Assembly: GCA_020466095.1 (NCBI GenBank)
Contig: CM035806.1
Location: 129,689,156 to 129,753,155 of the forward strand
DNA from: Chlorops oryzae
Lineage: Eukaryota; Arthropoda; Insecta; Diptera; Chloropidae
Direction: 5' to 3'
Length of the DNA stretch: 64,000 nucleotides
Notes under the pieces: generated by a model
The model's input: the letters and a program-made list of their open reading frames with translations, nothing else
Told to the model about the DNA's origin: nothing
Databases searched by the model: none
Part shown: positions 56,607-64,000 of the stretch, piece by piece
Numbering within the stretch: position 1 is the stretch's first letter
How the letters are laid out: each line of letters opens with the position of its first letter
Translations under genes and position numbers: made by a program

Positions 56607-57451
56607 ATGTCGGGAGTCAACACCGTCGCTTATCGAACGCACAATAATGGCACAAAGATCCAAGCAATTGGTCTGGGAACCTATACGGTTTGTATTAAAG
56701 GGTTTTGATTTTAGAGCTGCTTACTGCCTAATGACGACTTAATATTACTTGGGTGGGGTCATCGGGGGTACAGGAAAGCGAGATCATTTTGATTGCAGCT
56801 GTCAAGGTTTGAAACAGAGGATCTTTCTGTTCGCGTGATCAATTGAAACAGAACACTCACTTACAGTCCACAGTAAATGTATGCGGCGCACCCATAATTG
56901 TTGTCATGGGCGTACATAGGAGTATTTTTGGGTGGTCAAAGCTCCTTTCGAAATTCAAAGGAAACATAAGTGAAAATAGTTGCGGATCGAAATTTCGTTG
57001 TTGACCTAAATCACAAGCCCCTTTATCATCGGAGCTCCCCCCGAGAAATTTTTTCTTGCATATGCGAACAAATATTTATATTTATTTGCGATCGATATAC
57101 ATAAGTACTTCGATGATAACAGTCAACTAAAAATTTTTGGAGTACAGACATTTTTTTGCGAGCTATTTCTTTGATAGTATCAAAACATTAATCCCACCGG
57201 TGTTTGCCCACGGAAGCTTCCACTATGAATAATTAAAAGCTTTTATTTTAAAATGCGAAACATCTGAAATGTAATGCTTGTGTTGACTATGGCTTCATGA
57301 CATTCAAAACTGAAGCGCTTCCATTTTACGTCTCTCCCTCTGTCTTTTCTCTCTTATATATTTCTCTATATCTCTCTCCCTCTCTCGCGCCTTCTGTCTC
57401 TCTCTCTCTCTCTCTCTTTCGCACTCTCTCCCTCTCTCTCTCTCTTTCGCA

Positions 57452-57492
<41 letters not shown>

Positions 57493-57691
57493 GCACTCTC
57501 CCTCTCTCTCTCTCTCGCACTCTCTCCCTCTCTCTCTCTCTCTCTTTCGCACTCTCTCCCTCTCTCTCTTTCGCACTCTCTCCCTCACTTCCTCTCTTCC
57601 TTTTTCTCTTTCTCTCTCTCTCTCTCGCACTCTCTCCCTCACTTCCTCTCTTCCTTTTTCTCTTTCTCTCTCTCTCTGTCTCTCTCTCTCT

Positions 57692-57726
<35 letters not shown>

Positions 57727-57737
57727 TTCTCTCTCTC

Positions 57738-57783
<46 letters not shown>

Positions 57784-57831
57784 TTATCACTCTCTCCCTC
57801 TCTCTCTCTCTCCTCTCTTTATCTTTTATCA

Positions 57832-57898
<67 letters not shown>

Positions 57899-59388
57899 CC
57901 TCTCTCTCTCAATTTAGAATGTGGAGGGTTTTGTATAATAAGTGACTACACCTTGAGGAACTACAAGGGATCCAGAATAAGTGCAGTTCAAAAATTACAC
58001 CAACCTGTACCAATGGGACAATTGAACTCTCATTTACCATAGCAGGTTAAATGTGGGAGTGTGGCAAATTAAAACGAGTAGTTCTGTCTGCCTCTTCAAT
58101 AGCTTATTAGCTTATAACAACGGAGATCGAGTCTGGGAAATTATCCCTTTCTAAAACTCCCTCATCACTCCTTTTTCCATATCACATATATTTATTTATT
58201 TAATTGTTTTTTTATTTGAATATAGTCGATTGGCGGTGAATGCGAGAGAGCCGTGTGCGATGCCATAGACATAGGCTATCGTCATATAGACACGGCCTAT
58301 TTTTATGAAAACGAAAATGAAGTTGGCAACGCAGTTCGTTCTAAAATTTCTCAAGGAGTTATCAAGCGCGAAGATATATTCATTGTAACGAAGGTATTCG
58401 AAAATAAAAAAACTTAAATGCATTGCTCTTAAATCTATAATTTCCCCATAATCTTAGCTCTGGTGTCACTTTCATGAGCCCGAAAAGGTCGAGCACGCAT
58501 GCCGCAAATCGTTGAAAAATTTCGGTCTCGATTATATTGATCTGTACTTGATGCATTGGCCATATTCGTACGTGTATCGCGGCGATGATATCTTGATGCC
58601 AACGAACGCCAGGGGAGAGGTTGAACTGAGGTAAATTTATTATTAAAAATTTTATCATCGATATTGCATTCCCGTTACGTATTTTAAAGTGATGTGGATT
58701 ACTTGGAGACATGGCGTGCTATGGAGAAGCTAGTGCAACTTGGATTGGTGAAAAGTATCGGTGTATCCAATTTCAATTCGGAGCAGCTCGATCGTTTAAT
58801 AGCAAACTGTACAATAAAACCAATTCATAATCAAGTAAAAATGAATGAATAATTCTATTACACAAAAATTTCTCCTTATTCCAAATCCCAAATCCAATTC
58901 CTTCATTGTATGTCTCACACAGATTGAATGTCATCCAGCGCTAAAGCAGACGAAATTGATTGAATTGTGTAAAAAATATGATATTTTGGTGACTGCGTAC
59001 TGTCCACTTGGTCGTCCGGATCCCGCTACGAAAACACCCAAATTTTTATTCGATGAGAAAACCAAAAAAATCGGCGATAAGCACAAAAAAACTCCCGCTC
59101 AAGTGGTGCTAAGATACTTGGTAAGTAACGTACATACAATGTGCCTGTGAAAAATTCCGACCACCAATAAGGGATAAAATTTTCTATATACAGATCGAAC
59201 TTGGTGCTGTTCCATTACCCAAGTCTGTTAATAAGAAACGCATGGAAGAGAATTTTAATGTCTTCGATTTCGAATTGAGTCCAGAAGATCACAAGATATT
59301 GGACTCATTCAACACCGGAGAGCGTATAATTCCCATGGAACATGCAATGAAAAGTAAAAACTATCCCTTTCATATTGACACTATTTAA
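56607..59388 (+). CDS. Aldo/keto reductase, six exons, complete
   Basis: Exons 56,607-56,687, 58,226-58,393, 58,458-58,630, 58,690-58,834, 58,923-59,120 and 59,194-59,388 all have GT-AG borders and join in frame to 319 residues, the usual AKR length. It is a cytosolic NADPH-dependent carbonyl/aldose reductase with a TIM barrel. The catalytic tetrad is Asp49 and Tyr54 (GYRHIDTAYFYENE), Lys83 (IFIVTKLW) and His116 (LYLMHWP). The AKR signatures GVSNFNSEQL and, near the C-terminus, ELGAVPLPKSVNKKRMEENF (cofactor site) are present. Closest remembered relatives are Drosophila CG10863/CG12766-type AKRs. Substrate is unknown. Intron 1 (1.5 kb) holds a CT-rich satellite; the others are 59-88 bp (64, 59, 88 and 73). 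Confidence 0.95.
57336..57912. repeat. (CT)n-rich tract in AKR intron 1
   Basis: Long TCTCTCTC stretches are interrupted by TCGCACTCTCTCCC units (about eight) and TTCTCTTTATCACTC variants. Open frames of up to 206 codons across it consist of Ser/Leu or Arg/Glu repeats and are artefacts. Confidence 0.95.
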
Positions 59389-59619
59389 ATTACAAAAGGC
59401 AATTTTTTTTTTTTATGTGCCTTCATTAATTCAATTCGCAAAATGATTTGTTTTATACTAAAATAAGTCGTCTAGTGTTATTACGAATACACACTTAGGG
59501 TACAGCAGATCCGGGTTGACCGACTCACTGCTTGAATCACTCAAAGCTTTACGTTTAGCTTTTTTGTGATGGAGATAAGCGCAACCAGATATTAGTAAAG
59601 ATTTCAATGTACACACATA

Positions 59620-59822
59620 TGGGTATTTCCAGAAAAAAGTAAACTTTTTGTCACGTCCGAGCATATCTAATTGCCTTTCTGATCTGCATAAAGTTTTGGT
59701 AAGTATAAAATTCCTGAAGAGCTGCGCGATAATAGCTAGAAACAATATTACAATTTTCCACATTCTTCAATTCGGGACTTTAAATTGCTAAAGTAACTGT
59801 CACGTCCGTTTGGAAATACCCA
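59620..59822. mobile_element. 203-bp MITE, copy 2
   Basis: The ends TGGGTATTTCCA and the complement TGGAAATACCCA are flanked by TA on both sides (59,618-59,619; 59,823-59,824). It aligns in reverse orientation with 27,921-28,123, same length, with shared CACGTCCGTTTGGAAAT and AGTAAACTTTTTGTC blocks. Confidence 0.85.
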
Positions 59823-60682
59823 TATACAGTGCACATCTCCCCTACAGTAATTCCTACTACCCTCTAACTACTCCTCAACTAACCACAAAAGTACCAGGCC
59901 TACTCGCTTTTAATTTGCCAATCAAGGCCTTAAACTCTGTCTTTTTTAAAATTGAGTTGTCATTGACAAATAACCACTCCCACATTTAACTGCCCAACGT
60001 GTAGCCATGCTATAGTCAATTGTTCCATTTGTACCACTTGGTCTAAGTTTTTAACTAAATTTCTTCTAGATTGCTTGTTGGTACTCAAGGTCTGGTCAAT
60101 TCTTCTATATAAAACATTTTAAATAGTCGTTTTCCGAGTAACCTCAGTGTACTTCTTTTTTGGTAAGCTCACCTCTTCATTACTAGAGATTCCTTATGCC
60201 CGGTTTTCAATAGCACGAGAATTCCTGTAGATATTCAACATATCTATATATATATAAAACCAATTACAATAAAACCCGCAATTGTTTGTAACTGGTTCCA
60301 AATGTTTGGATGTGTCGAATATGTGCAGGAATTCTCGCACTATTGAAAACCAAGCTTTACTTCGTTCACAATTACTAGAAGCGGGGTGCTTTAAAAGTTG
60401 TGATTAAAAATACTTTTCAAAGTCGTTTCAAAATGGTCGGTTCGGATGCGGTAAAGGATTAAATGCTTTCAATTAATATTCGAAAATTTTATATTGAAGG
60501 CGTAAGAAGAATTATGCCGTGCTAAATAAAATTTTGAAGAGTTTTCTATACGGGGCTCCAGGGAAATCGTAACTAGTTTTTGTCAAGGATGACGAAGTGG
60601 CAGCGGAAAAGCAATATTAAGACCTGGCAGCAGATATAAACGGCTATGATCCGACTGGCGATGGACATTTCAACATGCAGTA

Positions 60683-60905
60683 GAGTCTAAATAGAGTGAA
60701 CTAATTTTTACATGGCCTGATCATATTATCAAGGTTGTTCACACTTTCGAGGCTCAATTATTTTATGTTCAAATTGCTTTATTTGATTGAAATATATACA
60801 CAAATTTACATGTTCAATTTTTCAGTTTTACATGTACAAAATAGGTTTTTTTTTTTAAAGAAAAAGCTCACGTTTTATGGAAAAAAATATATAAGGTCGT
60901 TCGCT
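60683..60905 (+). repeat. Dispersed repeat, also at 11,155 and 15,531
   Basis: AGAGTCTAAATAGAGTGAAC, GGTTGTTCACACT and TTTATGTTCAAATTGCTT match GACTCTAGATGGAGTGAAC, GGCTGTTCACACT and TCTATGTTCCATTTGCTTC of 11,157-11,262. Both end in a T-run and AAGGACGTTTG/AAGGTCGTTCG. GTTCACAC words recur further right (61,000-61,050). Non-coding. Confidence 0.5.
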
Positions 60906-61421
60906 TCTTACGTTTCGGTCGATTCTGTCTAATTGATATGCTTGTTTTTGTGTGTTTTTTCGGTGTTAAAATTTTGTTTATACGGAAGAAGTTTTTGATT
61001 GTTCACACTACAGAGATCCTCAACGAAAAAACTTATGTGTTCACACCACCAATGTGTTCACTCTTTCCGGGGTTCATGCTATCCAAATTCTACTCTATTT
61101 GTAAGAATTATACACTTATGTACATCGACTCTGCAGCTCTGGCGGATCGCTGCAATCGCTTGAAATCCACCTGTTTAGTTTTTGAATGATATGACTGTCA
61201 GAAATGTTAGCACCTCGAACATATTAAAAAAAAAATGTTTTTTGTTTTTATTCTACTAATTCAAATTGACTGCAGACATCTGTTGTAGGTTCATTTTGAT
61301 TTGTAGAGCACCCCGAAAAATTATTCACTCCTTTTGAAATTGAATTTCCATTCGAAATCAATTTTGGTTCTAAAGATTAAAAGAATTCCTCACATTCACA
61401 ACTATAATATGTACATATTTA

Positions 61422-62330
61422 CTATGAATAGTTTACTAACTGAATGACTTGTGACTTCTTGACAGCCTCACGGCACATTGGGCATTCGGTACGTTCATCC
61501 AGCCATTCAAGAATACAGCTCCAGCAGAAAAGATGCCCACATTGCGTCACGCTAGTATTTGTACGAGTTTCAAAGCATAAAATACATTGAGCTGTCGCAG
61601 GGCTCGAATATTTCCGTTGCCGCAAGCTACGTTTGCTAATTGTTTTATCTCTCGATTGATATTGCTTCTGTTTGTTTTCCGACCATAATGCAAATGCACC
61701 GATGGCGACCGACACCGCTACTTGCAGTGAGGTGATAATTCCTAATATTTTATACCCATACAGTGAGAACTCCTGCTGAAGCCAGTGCCTAACAAGCACA
61801 TAGTTTATTCCGCAGATTCGTTTGGAAATTCGATAGCTATCCGATTTCAGGTAGAATAGTGACTTATGCAGCGCTTTGATGTAGGAAGATGAAGAGCGTA
61901 GAACTTTGATTACGGCGCTTAACTTCTTTTTTGCTGTTGGAGCTATTTCCTCATGCTCGTCTATGTATTTTTCCATTTTTTGCAATACACGAAAGAAGAG
62001 TGCATCGCCGCCGAACTCGAGAGTTATTGCAACTAATTGAAGTAGACGTGATGGAAGCTGCTTGTAGCCCGAATCAATTTGTATGATGCCTGTATATTCC
62101 TCGCCAAGAGTTTGTAAGTTATTCAACGATGCAAAGCCATGGTACGTTATCTCAGCAAGCATTTTGCACATTTGGTTGTACTTAATCCAGCTTCGCGATC
62201 CGGTCAGACATAATATGTCCGCGTAGTCCTCCGAAAGTTCATCTGTATATCTGGCGTCTTTTTGGAATGATCGCAAGATCTCCGGTTGCCTTGCCCGCGC
62301 ATTTCGCAAATCCATCCGTCCATAGGTCAC
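61422..62330 (-). CDS. Pex10: Peroxisome biogenesis factor 10 (RING E3 ligase)
   Basis: A 302-residue single-exon gene, the usual insect Pex10 length. The N-terminal Pex2/Pex10/Pex12 domain (about residues 1-220) has hydrophobic stretches such as YKILGIITSLQVAVSVAIGAF (residues about 195-215). The C-terminal RING starts at residue about 248: C-X2-C (CILC), CGHLFCWSCILEWL and CPMC, complete C3HC4. Pex10 sits in the peroxisomal membrane with Pex2 and Pex12 and ubiquitinates the import receptor Pex5. Start could be Met1 (62,330) or Met6 (62,315, MDLRNARARQPEILRSF); the second looks more family-like. Confidence 0.95.
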   Translation of the reverse strand: MTYGRMDLRNARARQPEILRSFQKDARYTDELSEDYADILCLTGSRSWIKYNQMCKMLAEITYHGFASLNNLQTLGEEYTGIIQIDSGYKQLPSRLLQLVAITLEFGGDALFFRVLQKMEKYIDEHEEIAPTAKKKLSAVIKVLRSSSSYIKALHKSLFYLKSDSYRISKRICGINYVLVRHWLQQEFSLYGYKILGIITSLQVAVSVAIGAFALWSENKQKQYQSRDKTISKRSLRQRKYSSPATAQCILCFETRTNTSVTQCGHLFCWSCILEWLDERTECPMCREAVKKSQVIQLVNYS

Positions 62331-62369
62331 AATAGAGCTCGAGACTCGCGCACTATCGATGGCGCTATA

Positions 62370-62387
62370 TATCGATATATATCGATA
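62370..62387. promoter_or_regulatory. Two DRE-type sites upstream of Pex10
   Basis: TATCGATA occurs at 62,370-62,377 and again at 62,380-62,387, 40-57 bp before the Pex10 ATG, with a partial site at 62,353. TATCGATA is the DREF-binding element common in TATA-less housekeeping promoters of flies. Function here is inferred from position. Confidence 0.6.
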
Positions 62388-62434
62388 GCTTCAAGTTTTT
62401 TTTTTCGACTATGAGGCCTTTTACATTAGTCAAT

Positions 62435-62951
62435 AGTGGGACTCATGCAGGGTCGCAAATAGCCTTCGTAAATTTTGCGATCGCAAATTTTCCGACGCTT
62501 CATGAGCGACCCTTCGAAAGCGCTTCGCAAAATCTTGTTTAAATCAGCTGTTTGTTGAGATAAGGCTCTCTCACATCGTAAAACATGCCTGACGACAAGG
62601 TTGAATTATTGGCAATTGAATTATGATATAATGAAAAACTATTCTTAATTTGATAAATTTGATTTTTTTTTCGATAAATTAAAGTTTATTTATGTTCAAA
62701 CTGGTTCCTTCTTCGACAAATGAAGGCTTAAACCTTTTTTTACATTATGTCCTAGGCTTGTCAAACGCGATGGGCCGTGTATGCCCGCCCAGATTATTAT
62801 GCGAAATAACTAACGACGTTTTGCGAAGCGAAAACCAATGGGAAAGTTTGTCACGCTTCGTAAAATTTCTTTCATACAAATTTTGACAGTTCATTTCCCA
62901 TTTCGCAAAGTTTCCCATTTCGAAAATTTGCGACCCTGCATGAGTCCCACT
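62435..62951. mobile_element. 517-bp MITE upstream of Pex10, AAT duplication
   Basis: The ends AGTGGGACTCATGCAGGGTC and its complement are flanked by AAT (62,432-62,434; 62,952-62,954). The host sequence TTTTACATTAGTCAATAGTTGA is seen uninterrupted at 63,751-63,772, a paralogous empty site. The interior iterates TTTGCGA/TCGCAAA and CTTCGCAAA words. Confidence 0.85.
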
Positions 62952-63604
62952 AATAGTTGATCGTCAATTCCTATCGATATTCCCTTTTGGAGTTGCATTC
63001 GCTTTTACACTTACTCGAAAGAATTGATCGTCAATTCTTACTTGGTATGCCTTTTATGACATTTTCCTCTTCCACACAGGGGTGATATTTTATAAAATTC
63101 AAGCAAATTAAAATATGTATCTCTGATTAAGGGTTGATAGCAGAAGCATAAATACAGCACTACCTGTTTTGTTTTAATGAATTTAATTATTGATGCTGAG
63201 GAGTATTTCAAAATGCTTGAATTAAAATTGCTTTTTGAAAAAGACAATTTTTAGTGAGTAGCTGTTAAATTTTTCTGTTTGAAAATAAATTCTATTAACG
63301 ATTTGTAGGAGTAAACTATCTAGGTGATTTTCATATTGTCAAAAGAATAAAGGCGAAACTCCAGAATCGACGGAACATTCCAGGCGATAGAAATGTAGCT
63401 GCTTCCATTTAAATACATTTCAATACATTGATTCAATGGAAGCACCACAAATATTTTCATATTTCCGCAACAACCGTCCTTTCCGTCGTTTATGGAGTTT
63501 CGCCTTAAATTTTAATTATATTCATCACATTTTGCTTCATATCTTATATCATAAAAAGTAGTCTTCAATTTATAGTTTTCGGTACATACAAGAATGTAAG
63601 ATCC

Positions 63605-64000
63605 TAAAATATTGATCAAGAAAAATAAGTAAAAACATATAAAAGCATGCGTTGCTGTCTCCACGAACAACGAATACGAATAAAATAAATGTCAGAAATT
63701 TGTTCCCAGCCATCGATAAGTTCGATAAACGAAAGAGAGCAAAGAGGCCTTTTACATTAGTCAATAGTTGACCGTCAATTCTCATTTTCAGTACAAAACG
63801 ATAACATATCGTTATCGAAAAGTTGAGCGTTTTTTGGTTGCACGTACTCGCTCAATCCGTCTTTGCTCTCTTTCGTTTATCGAACTTATCGATGGCTGGG
63901 AACAAATTTCTGACATTTATTTTATTCGTATTCGTTGTTCGTGGAGACAGCAACGCATGCTTTTATATGTTTTTACTTATTTTTCTTGATCAATATTTTA
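63605..64000. repeat. Large palindrome running off the right edge
   Basis: Positions 63,605-63,744 and 63,861-64,000 are inverted copies with a constant coordinate sum (127,605), i.e. 140-bp arms without gaps and with no mismatch I noticed. The 116-bp spacer includes CGATAACATATCGTTATCG. Each arm carries the same outward-pointing ATG frame (63,713 minus; 63,892 plus) starting MAGNKFLTFILFVFVV, which looks like a signal peptide. The minus frame closes after 47 codons. The element probably continues past the window. Confidence 0.85.

Noticed and set aside
57297..57917. Open frames of 112-206 codons on both strands
   Set aside because: They are Ser/Leu or Arg/Glu repeats read from the CT-rich tract inside AKR intron 1.

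Overview
The window is AT-rich and intron-containing, and it is packed with DNA transposons, foldback elements and SINEs. Three host genes are recognisable. Their closest remembered relatives are Drosophila genes: peroxidasin (Pxn), an aldo/keto reductase and Pex10. The transposon types (an irritans-group mariner almost identical to Himar1, Helentron/DINE-like elements, hAT, PIF/Harbinger) also fit a higher fly. I infer a brachyceran dipteran, possibly a tephritid-like species. The species itself cannot be read from the sequence.

Layout. Positions 1-27,664 are the 5' part of Pxn on the minus strand. A signal-peptide/LRRNT exon lies at 27,432-27,664, followed by a 26.6 kb first intron. Two LRR exons follow at 620-835 and 59-130; their lengths are exact multiples of 72 bp. 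The gene continues past the left edge. Intron 1 holds a mariner in a foldback, CCCAG-ended elements, a Ty3/gypsy retrotransposon with LTRs, a hAT foldback and satellite tracts. Positions 27,665-56,400 contain no gene I recognise. They hold a 1.08 kb TA-flanked foldback (32,573), a second Himar1-like mariner (37,226) with a small element inserted at its last codons, a 4.5 kb Harbinger-like relic (39,195) with nested repeats, a mariner relic (45,138), and hAT elements with clear 8-bp target duplications (47,760; 49,287). Positions 56,607-59,388 are a complete six-exon aldo/keto reductase gene (+). Positions 61,422-62,330 are a single-exon Pex10 (-) with DRE-type TATCGATA sites just upstream. The right edge lies inside a large palindrome.

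A key structural point concerns 12,060-16,697. This segment looks like the empty-site allele of the region, embedded inside the retrotransposon-bearing allele. It carries both flanks of the retrotransposon joined without the element. It is bounded by an 84-bp exact duplication of retrotransposon sequence, and part of it is riddled with small deletions as in unpolished consensus. Coordinates, apparent duplications and frame breaks in 6.7-21.5 kb should be read with that in mind.

The three host genes are functionally unrelated: an extracellular-matrix peroxidase, a cytosolic reductase and a peroxisomal ubiquitin ligase. They do not form a pathway. The most unusual material is in the repeats. 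One is a set of elements sharing only CCCAG...CTGGG ends and 2-bp duplications, each with a different iterated internal word. Another is a composite repeat, present twice, with inward-pointing tRNA-like ends.
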